Shown: positions 1 to 10,590, counted from the first letter of the stretch. The stretch: DNA of 64,000 bases from Mermis nigrescens (GCA_036768485.1 JAVLUZ010000142.1:19493274-19557273); one strand, 5' to 3'. Translations and numbers: made by a program. The notes: generated from the letters alone by a model not told the origin.

Positions 1-100
1 CGGCCCCGGTGCCGGGGCCCGGCCACAACCCCGGCCCGGGGCCGGGGCCTAGAGCCCCGGCGCCGGGGCCGGGGCCGGGGCCTGGCCCCGGCACAGCTCT
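1..100. repeat. GC-rich GGGGCC simple repeat
   Basis: The first 100 bases are a low-complexity run of CCGGGGCC and CCCCGGCC blocks, in sharp contrast to the AT-rich remainder. It is cut by the window edge. It may be the inside or end of a transposon, because similar GC-rich blocks occur inside mobile elements here (for example 25098-25170), but no terminal repeat is visible. Confidence 0.7.
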
Positions 101-570
101 AATGTAAATGTCCTTTGAACTTATGCTGTACTTTATATTCTACAGTATAATGAGTTACAAGCAGTAAAACACATCCGCATGTCTGTTTTTTATTCCATAT
201 AGTCTGTTTCATTGTACTTTGAACGTCCAACATTTACCCGCACACACCTATTGGGGGTAAAATTACATGGTGTTATCAATTACCTACTTCATGATTTTAT
301 GTAAATGTCCTTTAAACTTATGCTATTTACTTTATATTCTACAGTATAATGAGTAACAAGCAGTAAAACACATCCGCATGTCTGTTTTTTATTCCATGTA
401 GTCTGTTTCATTGTACTTCGAACGTCCCACATTTACCCGCACCCACCTCATGGGGGTAAAAATTACCTACTTCCTGGTCCTTTACACTAATGCGGTAAAC
501 GTGATATGTTACAGTATAATGAGTTACGAGGAGTCAAACACATCCGCATGTCTCTTTATTATTCCAAATA
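97..570. repeat. Tandem repeat, ~170-199 bp unit, three copies
   Basis: Three tandem copies can be aligned on the shared block ACAGTATAATGAG at about 142, 341 and 511 (spacings 199 and 170). Each is followed by ACACATCCGCATGTCT and, in the first two, by a block with ATTTACCCGCAC. The third copy is the most diverged and shortened. There is no coding potential. Positions 571-738 hold nothing I recognise. Confidence 0.8.
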
Positions 571-738
571 AACTTATCACATGACTAATCGGTTCAGGAT
601 CGCTTCACTCTTTCACTAGTTCTGCTTCCCGTTTCCTCTGTCATATTTCCATCAGCTTTGCAGCTTGAACGTTCCGGTTTTCTTTCCGCGGCTGCCACTT
701 GGCTGGTCTTCGTTTGTTCTAACAACTCTATGCTTCTC

Positions 739-1886
739 CTATCGCGGTTCGCTGGTTCCGAAACATATTTTTGTCGAATGATACCCCTCTAAATTTAAGG
801 CTTTTATCCTTTCATCATAAGAAAGTCCTATATATCCAAATAACCTTTTAGTTAATTTTCGCTGTACCCGTTTAACCCTGTTGGTATCAGAAAGCAAATA
901 TGGGCTCCATACAGTTGTAGCATACTCTACTATAGGCCGAATATAATTCTTAAATGCAAAAACCAACATTTTTAGATCAGGTTATTCAAAACATTTGAAA
1001 ATCAAGGCGCTCATTTTCAAAGATTTTGCTGATATATTAGTAGAATGACGACTAGATGATAAGTTTGTTGTTAATGAAAACACCTAGATCTCGAATTGAA
1101 GAACCTGCGTCAGATAACAAAGAATGGTTTATGTAATATGTAAATTTAGGATTTGTGTACCCTAACAGAACATTCAGGGAGAGATATGCTGAACTGATTT
1201 TTTCACACCAGGAAACCAGCTTATGTAAATCTTTTTGCAACAAATTATGATTATGAGAAAAATTAAAAACTTTAAATCATCAACAAAGAAAAAGACTTAA
1301 CTATGCTCAACAGCTTGAACAAAATCGTTTACAAACAACAGAATTAAAGAGGGTCCCAAAACGCTACCTTGAGGTATGTCACTAATAACTGGTTTCCAAT
1401 CAGAAAGAGCTTCAAATTTTTGACCTTTTGTGTACGATTTGTCAAAGAGGAAGTTGACCATTTTAATAGCATTCCGTTTATCCTATACTTCCCTATCAAT
1501 TAAGAGTAAACGACAGAGTCAAAGGCTTTACTAAAATCGACATAAACAACATCAATAGGACCAGATGCGTCAAGTGATTTAACCCAAATATTTGTACACT
1601 TCAAAAGCTGAGTTTCACATGACTTTCCCTTTTGAAAACCAAACTGCCGTGAAAAGAAATTTGTTTTTGACTTTGAAGAAGCAATTAAAGCTCTGTTTAT
1701 AATATACCCCATAATTTTACAAGTGACGCAACAAAGAGATATTGGACGGTAAATTTCAACTGAAGAATAATCACCTTCTCAAAAATAGGTATTACAATCG
1801 CATCTTTCCAACAAGAAGGTACTTCACCACTTCTATAAGAAACTTCAAAAATAGAACTGAGTAGCTCAACAAGAAATGGGGCATGG
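739..1886 (-). mobile_element. Decayed LINE (non-LTR retrotransposon) reverse transcriptase fragment
   Basis: Read on the minus strand, successive reading frames give the order of a LINE reverse transcriptase. At about 1886-1740 is a SGEVPSCWKDAIVIPIF-type block. At 1690-1500 are QFGFQKGKSCETQLL and VDFSKAFDSV. At about 1380-1322 is PQGSVLGP followed by FVNDF. At about 1110-1050 is RDLGVFINNKL. At 960-740 is a WSPYL/VQRKLTKRLFGY C-terminal block. The frame changes several times and there are stops, so it is dead. The pattern resembles the Jockey/CR1/L2 group; the exact clade is uncertain. No 5' region, endonuclease or poly-A tail was identified. Confidence 0.85.
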
Positions 1887-1916
1887 GATCCGCAGAGGTA
1901 AATGGAAATGGAGGCA

Positions 1917-2280
1917 GTAATTATTTGCAGTCAACTGCAAATAATTTAGCATGCAGTGAAATATTATTTGCAGTCAAAAACCGGCGGCCTAGACGGCAAA
2001 TAGTATCACACACAATTTAGTATTATTTGCAGTGAAAAACCCTAGGCCGCTGGTTGTTGACTGCAAATAATATTACTCTGTGTCCGATCTTATTTGCAGT
2101 CTAGGCAGCTGGCTTTTGACTGCAAATAGTATTACACTGTGCGCGATATTCTTTGCAGTCTAGGCCGCTGGTTACTGACTACAAACTATGTGTCCGATCT
2201 TATTTGCAGTCTAGGAGCTGGTTTTTGACTGCAAATAATGTTAAGTTGTGTGCTATGCAGTTGACAGCAAATAAGTACTG
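1917..2280. repeat. Array of inverted TTATTTGCAGTC / GACTGCAAATAA repeats
   Basis: The block TTATTTGCAGTC and its reverse complement GACTGCAAATAA alternate along about 360 bp, separated by CTAGGCCGCTGG or ACTGTGTCCGAT spacers (for example about 1920, 1965, 2090, 2150, 2200). The array can therefore fold into a series of stem-loops. There is no coding potential; the origin is unknown. Confidence 0.75.
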
Positions 2281-2281
2281 C

Positions 2282-4025
2282 CGGTAAATGGGTAAAACCC
2301 GGAAATAGAAATGGAAAATGGAAAAATGGGTAAAAATTTGAAAATGGACAATATAAAAACAGGTAAAATCCGAAAAATGGAAACGGAGAATGGCGAATTC
2401 TCCATTTTTGAAGTTTTCGTGGAAAATGATTATTTTATGAAAGATTTAGCCAAAGTCATGGATATATTTTGATGTCTTTAGTTGAAATTCCGTTTCCATG
2501 GCCAAGATGGAAGATCGCCGGAAAATGGAAAAAGGGTAAAACCCGGAAATGAAGCAGAAAAAGGAAAATTGCTTTTCTTTCGTATTTTTTTCACTGAAAA
2601 TGATTCTTTTATGAAAGATTAAGCTAAAATCGTGAATAATTTGATGTCTTCAGTTGAAACTTTGTATCCATGGGTACAGTGGTGATCTAGAATTTCCTAG
2701 TGAGCAGTACCCCAATTTTTCCAAAAACAGTCAAAAATAGATCCAAAAATTTATCCTTTCATGCGTGAAATGACGTTTTTTCGGCGTGTCTACTTTTATT
2801 TAAAACTATTTTCGAAGCAGAAATTTTTGAAATTTTCGACAATTTTGTGCGAAAAAAAACACTAAATTTCTGTGACTTTAGTGAAAATGTGGTGCGAAGC
2901 GCCGGAAAATTTGTGAAATTAAGGCGTAAGGAAGTTTAGAAGCTTGATTTGCTGCTTGATTTTCTGTATTTGTAATATTTCGAGAATTTTTGAATAAAAA
3001 TAGAAGAAAACTAAGCTGAAATAGCTGTCTCTGCTGTTGAATTTGTTTTTAAACTTATTATATGAGAAAAAATGGCTTCCAGGTCGTCAAGAAAGTAAAT
3101 AAATGTCATTAATAGGTATCATCCGGCGTGCGCCGGAAAAATTTGAGAAATAACGGTCGCTGACGGTCAAAAATCATTTCAAAGTTCATATCCATTCTTT
3201 ATCCCGTCAATTATTTTTGGCTAATGAAGGGGGCGGCCGCCCCTACTCACCTTAAGTTCGCCCCTGCATGGGCAAGATGGAAAATCATCGGAAAATGGAA
3301 AGATGTTTAAAACCCTGAAAATGGAAAATGGGAAAATTTAAACGGAAAACGGAAAAATTTTCATTCTCGAATGTTTTCTCTAAAAATCGTTCTTTAAGGA
3401 GAGATTGGGCTAAAATCATGGATATTTTGATATACTGAGTCAAAATTCCATATCCGCGGCCAAGATGGAAAATCGCGTGAAAATGCAAAAATGAGTAAAA
3501 TAAGGAAAATGGGAAATGGAAATGAAAAATTTCCACGTCCATTTTCCGGTTTTTCCCTGTTTTTCTAATTGCACGATTTTCGGTCTTGACCATAATTAAA
3601 TTTTAACTTGGGACATCGAAATGTTCTTGATTTTAGCGTTTAATCTTCTTCAAGAGAACCCTTTTCAGTGAAAAAATACGAAAATAAAAAATTGTCCATT
3701 TTCAGTTTCCGTTTTCCATTTTCCGGGTTTTACCCATTTTTCCATTTGCCGGCGATTTTCCATCTTGGCCATCGATAAACTTCAACTAAAGACCAAAATA
3801 TCCACAATTTTAGCTTAATCTTTCATCCATTTACTGTGAACAAAATTCGAAAATGGAAAGTTTTCCATTTTCCATTTTCAGTATTTTACCAGTTTTTTAT
3901 TTTCCATTTTCCGGTTTTTACCCATTTTTCCATTTTTCATTTTTCAATTTCCATTTTCCATTTACGGATTTTACCCATTTTTCATTTTTCACTTCCATTT
4001 CTGTTTCCGGATTTTACCTTCTCCC
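2282..4025. repeat. Repeat field of GGAAAATGG units, both orientations
   Basis: Degenerate units built from GGAAAATGG, GGGTAAAACCCGG and CCATGGCCAAGATGGAAAATCG recur from 2282 to about 3560 on the + strand. They reappear reverse-complemented (TTTTCCATTTTCCGGG, GATTTTCCATCTTGGCC) from about 3665 to 4025. The whole is a large imperfect inverted repeat. A separate transposon (2677-3266) is inserted in the left arm. Long open frames in this region come only from the low-complexity composition and are not genes. Confidence 0.7.
2677..3266 (+). mobile_element. hAT-type MITE, family D, copy 1
   Basis: The element starts CAGTGGTGATCTAG and ends AAGTTCGCCCCTG. It is flanked by CATGGGTA (2669-2676) and CATGGGCA (3267-3274), a 7/8 match to an 8-bp target duplication. 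The target is the CCATGGGCAAGATGG repeat unit, so it landed in the GAAAATGG repeat field. It is non-coding and carries the hairpin GGTGCGAAGCGCC near 2891. Confidence 0.85.
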
Positions 4026-4250
4026 TGAAACATGTCTGTCCCAAAACAACTGTTCTTGAAGGCAGCCTGAGAACAAATTGCAGAAAAAATGCTGATGGGA
4101 AAACTATTCATTATTTCTCGAAATATTTAAAATTTGCATGAAAATATCCCACTTTAGACTTATTTTTAGTACCTAGGTAATGGGCGATAAGTTAGGTACT
4201 TAACGTAGGAAGGAAGTTTGCCTGCTAAAAATTCACTTTTTTGGGTTAAT

Positions 4251-4550
4251 CAGTATTTTTTTTATACAAGGTTTCTGGGTTTCTCGGGCCAAAAATTGCT
4301 AAAAATTGTCTCAAAACGGCGCGCCGAAAAATTTGACATTTTTACATTCTACATAAATGCAAATTCTGCCATTTTAAAGATATTTGGGATAAATAATCAC
4401 TCCTTTCGGTGCGAAGTGCCAAAATTGTTTTGAAAATTTTACCTCTATTTATAGTCTTTGTCTTCCCAAAAATCTTTGTACATGTACAAAGACGGTCCTG
4501 AAAAGTCTTTGTACATCGGGAAAATTCTTTGCCGAATACGAAAAACCGTG
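4251..4550 (-). mobile_element. hAT-type MITE, family A, internally deleted copy
   Basis: It starts CAGTATTTTTTTTATACAAGG and ends GAATACGAAAAACCGTG, which are the right and left ends of family A in reverse orientation. Inside are the GTACATGTACAAAG palindrome and two GC hairpins. It is about 150 bp shorter than other copies. No convincing target duplication is seen. Confidence 0.7.
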
Positions 4551-4591
4551 GTACGAATATGGAAATAATACTATGTAAAATATATTTCTGA

Positions 4592-4800
4592 CTTAAGCAT
4601 AGGTATCACACATTCCCATGGGGGTGTGAGGGGGTATAACCCTCACCTTAGGGTCCGAGACTTGAATCACTGTCAGACGATTTTGAGGTATCAAACATTT
4701 TCTGCATGATTTTTGGGTACAAAAACAGCGAAGATATTAAAATTTTTTCGGCGCCTTGCGTCGACTGATACATTTCTGTTTTGTTTACCCATAAGATACC
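4592..4800 (-). mobile_element. MITE, family K, copy 1
   Basis: The segment GTATCACACATTCCCATGGG through GAAAATTTTTTCGGCGCC-like sequence to GTTTACCCATAAG matches, on the opposite strand, the repeats at about 11811-12020 and 33350-33545. All share an AAAATCATGCAGAAAATG block and a GC hairpin. Boundaries are approximate. The following 4801-5420 stretch holds no gene or element I recognise. Confidence 0.6.
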
Positions 4801-5420
4801 TAGAATGAAAAGTCAAAATTTTTCATGAATTCGTATATTTTTTTACTTACAAGAGTGACGGAACTAGTCCGAATGGGACAAAAAGTAGTTTGAAATGCAC
4901 TCTTTCACATTAAAACGTGCTATATAGGATGTTTTAGCCATTTTTCACGTTTGACATGCAGAAAACGCTAGACTCTAAATTAAGTGGTCCAAAATTTTGG
5001 GATTCCACCACCTGAACTTTAGACCTTGGGAAACTATGGCAGGTATGCTTAGGTATAATTTATGCAAATTTTACACCCAAAATGTACGTGTATCATTTTC
5101 AGTGTTCAGGTAAGGAATACCTTACTTTACTTTATCGTAATTGTTTCATTTCGTTCATCTCTCGATCCCACCAGTCATCATTTTGAACGCGTCTCTTAAG
5201 CTGGACAAAAATTCCATTTTGATTTTATGTTTACAATAAAGTACAACAGATTTTCTGGACTCTGGGTCTCCCCACTTCATTCCACCCCACTTCGGGCTAT
5301 GAACTCCATTTTCTCAGAGATTAACTTTCCTTTCAATTACGATAATAGGTGTCGCATATTCATTATTGATAAAAAAGAGTCTTCGGATAAAATGAATTTT
5401 GACTCAAAATTAGGCGTAAG

Positions 5421-6206
5421 CACATAATCAAGGGGGTAGAGAAATTTCACGCTTCCACCACAAAAACTTTTTCACCCCTCCCCCGCCGAAAACATGTTTT
5501 TTAAGCTTTTTACGGAATTCGCAATTTTCCGAAAAATTTTTAGAAAATGTCCTGATTTAAGCGTTTTTAGCGATCCTTTTGCCCAAAAGTGACAATCTTT
5601 CAGCTCTTTTCGCCAAAAGCCATTTAAAATTATATTTTGTTGAATTTATTGAATTATTTATGAATATTTTTTACGTTTATAAAGTATCGGAAGTAATAGC
5701 ATCGTGAGAAACGCCAAAAAATGATGTTTTTAACAATACTTGTACAGCATGGGAATTTTTTTTGGGGGAGGGGAATTTTTAAGTGTCTTTTTCGGCCCCA
5801 AAAATGGTGGTCGCGCGTCAAAAACATCGTTATTCGGGCTTTTCTGACGATGCTCTGTCTTTCTAGAGCATAGAAAAAAAATTTGAAAAAAATCAAAAAA
5901 GTCGAATAAATTGAAGAGAATATAGGTAAAACATGAGTATATGGCGCGAAACGCCGAGAATTCGACACTTTTGAGCAAATAGATGAATGAAAACACTTAA
6001 AAAAGCTCCTTTTCTACGAATTGTTTCGCAGGTTTTTGGAAATTTCCGGAAAATTGCGAATTTTAGAGGGGATGAAAATTTTTCTGGGTGAGGGGGGTAA
6101 ACCCTCAAACCCTCCAAGATCATGTATGTTTTTGACGCATATCAATTGGTTTTGAAAAAAGAGACTCTAAAGAACCCTCAGAATTTACATGCTGTGCATG
6201 TGTATG
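5421..6206. mobile_element. MITE, family E, host copy split by a second family E element
   Basis: The left part (about 5421-5734) begins CACATAATCAAGGGGG. The right part (6129-6206) resumes with the family's internal TTTTTGACGC block and ends GCTGTGCATGTGTATG. Between them sits another, complete element of the same family (5735-6128). Read across the insertion, the sequence is collinear with the uninterrupted family E copies at 6947-7311 and 45381-45769. Confidence 0.65.
5735..6128 (-). mobile_element. hAT-type MITE, family E, nested copy
   Basis: It starts AATACTTGTACAGCATGG and ends CCAAGATCATGTATG. The flanks TTTTTAAC (5727-5734) and TTTTTGAC (6129-6136) match at 7 of 8 bases. The interior holds a GGCGCGAAACGCC hairpin. 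Its insertion site is inside an older copy of the same family. Confidence 0.75.
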
Positions 6207-6595
6207 AACAGAAAGACCTTGAAGCAGAGGTCTTGATCTAGTAAGTTCAATTTTGTTCTGAGCTATGTGTTCTGCGGATTCTAGATTCACTCAAAATGAT
6301 AAAAGTGTCGAAAGTTTCCATCGTTTTATGCCGGATAAAAAGTCTGTTTTTTTTCGTAAGAAGTCTAAAGCTGGGTCATGAATAATGGATAATCTAGAGG
6401 AATATTTTCTGCACGAAACAATTTTCACTGAGACAGTAAATTTACGAAGTATAATAGAATTTTTGCAAGCTTGAGCAAAAACGGGAATCGTTGTTATTGC
6501 AAATATTTATTATCACATTACATTGCTTATTTCTGTCGTCTTTAGGCACCTTCTTTCTTATCTATAAGTGTTATCATGTTTCTTCCGCTTTTCAG
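6207..6595. other. Region upstream of the first visible SAP18 exon
   Basis: No mobile element is recognised here. The conserved SAP18 N-terminal lead-in (usually ending DREK before TCPLLLRVF) must be encoded by an exon upstream of the acceptor TTTTCAG at 6589-6595, but I could not identify it. A 17-codon ATG frame at 6385-6435 ends at a GT in the right phase but lacks that motif. Confidence 0.4.
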
Positions 6596-6702
6596 ACATG
6601 TCCGTTACTCTTGCGGGTTTTTTGCGCCAACGGCAGGCACAATCCACTCACTGAATACACAAGAGGAAGTGTACCAACTAATGAGCTGCAAATCTACACA
6701 TG
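6596..6702 (+). CDS. SAP18: SAP18 exon a
   Basis: The acceptor TTTTCAG precedes codon ACA (Thr), giving TCPLLLRVFCANGRHNP through VPTNELQIYT. The exon ends TG before GTAAGC, and the next exon supplies G to complete the conserved Trp of IYTW. Length 107 nt, starts in phase 0. It contains no in-frame ATG, so an upstream coding exon is required. Confidence 0.93.
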
Positions 6703-9700
6703 GTAAGCATCACACATTTCCATAGGAGGGGGAGGGGTGGTGAAGGGGGTATTACCCTCCCCCTTAGGGTACAAGACTCAGGTCACTGTCAGACGATTTT
6801 TGGTGAAAACCTTTTGAATTATTTTGAACTTGATTTTTAATATGGCAAAAGTGCACTTAACCATTAGAATTTCACGAAGTGATACAGTATTTTTGAATGT
6901 AAGCAAGAGTAAATAGACAATTATCACTATAAAACATGCATGCAACCATACATGATCTTAGGGGGGGTTTCACCCCGAAAAAATTTTTTCACCCCCGCAA
7001 AAATTTTTTCATCTCCTAGAATTAACGATTTTTTTGAAGTTCCCAAAAATTCAATCAAAAATTTGTAGAAAAGATGCTTTTTTGGGTGTTTTTAGCTATC
7101 TATTTGCTCAAAAGTGTCAAATTTTTCAGCGCTTCGCGCCATTCTACTCATGTTTTGACTATGTTTTTCAATTTGTTCCGACTTTTTTAATTTTTTCGAT
7201 AGAGCATCGTCAGAAATGCTGAAAAACGATGTTTTTGACGCGTACCTACCATTTTGGACCTAAAAAAGGCAATAATTTCACCCTTCAGAGTACCCATACT
7301 GTGCATGTATGCATGCGATAGCTCAAAATTTTGGGAGAGGGGTCCTCGGCATGCATGTAACGGCTGAAAATTTAGGATTGGGGCCCTGGCCATTTTTCGA
7401 TGGAGGGGGGTTAGCGACTCCAATTTTAGGCCAAAAATGGCAAAAACACCTAAAAATAGCCAAAATAGCGCAAGTTTTCACAAAATAAGAGGGTGGTCAA
7501 AAATTTTCTGACTTTGGAGGGCGGTACGGCGCTTAGAAGCGTGGGTGGGGGATGGACCAAACCCCCTGTTACATTTATCTTTCTCGGCCATCGGCCATGC
7601 TTAGGGGGGGTAAGCGGCTCTGATTTTTGGCCAAAAGTTGCAAAAAGACCTAAAAATAGCCAAAAAGCGCAAGTTTTCGCCAAAAATGGGGGAGGGTGGG
7701 TCAAAATTTTCTGACTTCAGGGGGCTTAAGGAGGACGTCCAACTTTGGATGGGGAATTCCTTAAAGCCCCCTGTTACACGCATGATTTTCGGCCATTTGT
7801 AGGGGTTGGCTTAATGACCACCAATTTTTGGCCGGAAATCGGAAAAAGGCACCTAAAATGACGAAAAAACGCAGGTTTTCGCCAAATATCGATTTCGGCT
7901 CGTGCATTTATTTTTGGAGCCATCTTTGGCAAAGTGATAGTAATTTTAACGTTTTTAAAAGTATTTTTTAGGGAATTTCAAAAATTTTTTGGTGCTCCGC
8001 GCAAAATATCACTAATATACTGTATTTAGCTTCAAGCAGGGGATCTTTGTGTAATCTAGGCATCTTTATGCAGATTCAAATATCTTTATCTATTTCTACT
8101 AAGAGGATATTGAAAGAATACTGAAAAATATCGTTAACAAGTCCATCGTACGTGGACGGATTTATAACCGACGTGTTAAAGATGCATCAAAGATGATTAA
8201 AGATTTAAGTTTGACTGTGCATTCATTAATCATCATTCTCCAACATTCTCCATGTTGAAGTGTCAACGTTCATGGTGCGAACTATAAAGTATTTTTGATC
8301 TCAACTTTCCAATGAATGAAAGGATGAACCCCAACTTTGAAAAAAAGTTTTGAAAAATTCTGGAAAGGCCGAAAAATTTTCAATTTCAGCTAACTTGGGT
8401 CGATGGGGTATGCATAAGATAGAATAAGAAATTTTTCTATCATGTAGCGAAACAACTGACGGACAAGTTTCGCACGAACAAAGCAATATAAATATTTTGG
8501 AACGATTATTTTCTTTTTTATTGGAATAAAGTTTAATATTTTAATTTCGATGAATCTTTTGTGCTTCTGTATTTCTAGGATGGACTGTAGCCTTCGAGAG
8601 CTAACAGCCTTGATTAAAGAGGTAAATCCTGACGCTAGAAGACGCGGAACAACATACGATTTTGCAGTTGTGTATGTAATTTTAAGTCAAAAATTAGTCG
8701 TTAAAGGTTTGACCGACGGATTCATCATCATTTTTATCAAAATATGAATTAGGGTTTTTCAGTAATCAGCAGTGTTTTTTTTGTACAAGGTCCGTTTGTA
8801 CTTGTATGTACAAAGATGGTCCCCAAAAGCCTTTGTACATTTTTTACATGCCAATATTAGCGTACGGTAGCGATTTTAGTGCGATAAAACAGGGTTTTTC
8901 GACCTTTGGTTGTGTATTTTAGGTGATTTCTGGGTTTCTAAGGGCAAAAATAATTAAGGATCGTCTTAAATTTGACATTTTTCCTTTTGAAATGCAATTT
9001 ATGCCATTATAAAGATATATAGAACACAAAGTTACTCAATTTTTGCGAATTCTAGACCTTTTTTGCAATTTTTGTCTTCCCAAAAATCTTTGTACATGTA
9101 CAACGACGGTCCCGAAAAGTCTTTGTACATCGGGAAAAATCTTTGCCGTATACAAAAAAAACACGGGTGATTAGTCTTTATTCAGATTGTCGGCCATCTA
9201 GCCCTCCTGTTTTCACTCTCTTTCATACGCATATGATTAGAGTAATATCTTACTTTTGTAAAGCAAACGCAGGGGGCCAGGGGACAGCCGCCTTTCTCAA
9301 ATACAAGCAATTTTTTAGAAAGGTAAGATAATGCTGGACTGAAAGATATAGAGAAATCGTGCACATTCTTTCATTAGAAAATCTCAAAATTTTCGGTGCT
9401 GCCGTTATTTCATTACTTGACTCTTGTTCCGTATGCAGATCAAACATGGGCAAGGTAGAGGTGACCAGTGGGGGAGAGAGGGGGGGGTGAAACTCAAGAA
9501 TAGTCATATTGTAAATTTTGATCATTATTTTTGCACAAGGTCTCTTTGTACATGTACTAAGACGGTCCCCGAGAATGAGAATACATATATACATGTAAAT
9601 TTTTAAGTACACAATAGGTTTGGTACTGCAACAATATTACAATAGCACGTTATGTGAAGTAAACTGGGTTTCTTGACCCTTACTATTGAATATAATGCCC

Positions 9701-10353
9701 GATTATTCATATTGCCCATAATATATATACTCCTATTCTGAGCGCATATCTTAATTTACCCGAACACGAGACAAACACAATAAGATCGATAGTCAGATGT
9801 AGAACACATTAAAATCGAAACAATGAATCATCGAATATTTTGTTTTTTCTAAACTTAGGTTCGCCTTCCTACATTAAACTGTCCACCATAAGAGCTGAAA
9901 AATTATATTCTTCCGATTGTCGTTTGCATATTCGATCATTTCATGATTTATTTGCATTCGTTCTTATATATTGAGATTATTATGGTAGTTTTAAGCTCGA
10001 TGTGATGCTTTTTCGACTTAGCTTCATTTTTAGCATGCGGCGTATGTATGTAATAATTTTTTGCTGATAACGCAGCTGTTAATTACTACTTCAAAATTAA
10101 AAACAAGTGATTTTCTGTTGAAAATATTTGCAATAGACTTTTTAGTTCACAATTGTTTGCAGTGTATCCAGACCAGAGAAACCTTGGCTATAGATTCCGG
10201 GACATTGGTAGTACGATAAGCGGACAGCGGGGTGTGGATGACAATAAAACGCTGCAGCAGATCAAATTTGAAATCGGCGATTACATTGACGTAGCGATTA
10301 CGGTGCCCGGAATGCGTATGATTCCCATGGGTCGAAACAGACGTCCTTATTAA
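6596..10353 (+). CDS. SAP18: SAP18 (Sin3-associated polypeptide p18) gene span; first exon not found
   Basis: SAP18 is a small ubiquitin-fold nuclear protein. It joins the Sin3-histone deacetylase complex and, with RNPS1 and Acinus or Pinin, the ASAP/PSAP complexes on spliced mRNA. Three exons encode almost the whole conserved fold: TCPLLLRVF and NELQIYTW (exon at 6596), LRELTALIKEVNPDARR and TYDFAVV (exon at 8579), and GYRFRDIGST, DDNKTLQQIKFEIGDY and the C-terminal RRPY (exon at 10146). The end RNRRPY matches the family C-terminus, so the stop at 10351-10353 is genuine. The N-terminal exon is missing from my model. The introns (1876 and 1474 bp) contain MITEs. A polyadenylation signal follows at 10429. 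MED23 starts about 4.3 kb downstream on the same strand. Confidence 0.93.
6707..6885 (-). mobile_element. MITE, family K, copy 2, at the SAP18 splice donor
   Basis: GCATCACACATTTCC, followed by CATAGGAGGGGG and a GACTCAGGTCACTGTCAGACGA-like block, matches family K copy 1 (4592 onward). It begins at the fifth base of the intron. The far end is probably GAAGTGATAC (ending 6885), inverted relative to the start. No target duplication is visible and the right boundary is tentative. Confidence 0.55.
6947..7311 (+). mobile_element. hAT-type MITE, family E, copy 3
   Basis: It starts CATACATGATC and ends ACTGTGCATGTATG. The flanks CATGCAAC (6939-6946) and CATGCGAT (7312-7319) match at 6 of 8. The interior has GTCAAATTTTTCAGCGCTTCG, i.e. 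the shared hairpin cassette, and the GATGTTTTTGACGCGT block. It lies in the first SAP18 intron. Confidence 0.75.
7340..7880. repeat. Tandem repeat, ~200 bp unit, about 2.5 copies
   Basis: Successive units share the order: GGGGGGGTTAGCGACTCC, then AATTTTTGGCCAAAA, CACCTAAAAATAGCC, GCGCAAGTTTTCGCC, GTCAAAATTTTCTGAC and CCCCCTGTTACA. Units begin near 7403, 7603 and 7797. Single related units occur near 35450-35650, 45985-46200 and 49570-49690. The remaining intron to 8578 shows nothing I recognise. Confidence 0.75.
8579..8671 (+). CDS. SAP18: SAP18 exon b
   Basis: The acceptor ATTTCTAG is followed by G (completing Trp) and ATG GAC TGT, giving MDCSLRELTALIKEV through TTYDFAVV. The donor is GTATGT at 8672. 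Family members read FAVVYP or FAIVF here. No canonical site gives that exact junction, so the 3' end is uncertain by a few bases. Confidence 0.88.
8770..9166 (-). mobile_element. hAT-type MITE, family A, copy 1 (reverse)
   Basis: It starts CAGTGTTTTTTTTGTACAAG and ends CCGTATACAAAAAAAACACGG. The flanks GTAATCAG (8762-8769) and GTGATTAG (9167-9174) match at 6 of 8. Both ends carry GTACAAAG-type subterminal palindromes. It lies in the second SAP18 intron. Confidence 0.8.
9167..10145. other. Second SAP18 intron, right part
   Basis: Apart from a 50-bp scrap of family A ends at about 9528-9577 (TTGCACAAGGTCTCTTTGTACATG), nothing recognisable is present. Open frames here lack start context, splice sites and family resemblance. 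Confidence 0.5.
10146..10353 (+). CDS. SAP18: SAP18 exon c (C-terminal)
   Basis: The sequence reads YPDQRNLGYRFRDIGST, then GVDDNKTLQQIKFEIGDY, and ends GRNRRPY with stop TAA at 10351-10353. The acceptor TTTTTAG at 10139-10145 keeps the frame with donor GTATGT of the previous exon, but adds SQLFAV before the conserved YPD. The other AG, TTTGCAG at 10156-10162, starts exactly at the conserved region but would shift the frame. The C-terminal part from 10163 on is certain. Confidence 0.88.
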
Positions 10354-10428
10354 TTGCGCAGTGTTTGTTGGATTGCGGATTTTTCTTCGTTTTGATGCTT
10401 TTCTGTAAATTACCGAACTTGTTATGCG

Positions 10429-10434
10429 AATAAA
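10429..10434 (+). terminator. SAP18 polyadenylation signal AATAAA
   Basis: A canonical AATAAA lies 76 bp after the SAP18 stop codon and is followed by a T-rich stretch, as expected for a cleavage and polyadenylation site. Confidence 0.7.
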
Positions 10435-10590
10435 ATTTCTCCAGTTTCATCCTAATCATTTCTGTGTAATTGATTTACATACAAATACGTGCAATGCAAG
10501 GTTTACTCGTGCATTGCAATAGACATGGATCAATTAAGTACGTAAAATTTTACGAAAATTTTTTGTATCACGCCTATATTTACTGGAAAT

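Noticed and set aside
2282..4141. Several phenylalanine/histidine-rich open frames (FHFPFS repeats).
   Set aside because: They come from the GAAAATGG repeat field read on either strand and change frame with every unit.
6385..6435. Possible first SAP18 exon (ATG, 17 codons, then GTAAAT in phase 0).
   Set aside because: The phase fits, but it lacks the highly conserved DREK lead-in before TCPLLLRVF, so the evidence is too weak to call.
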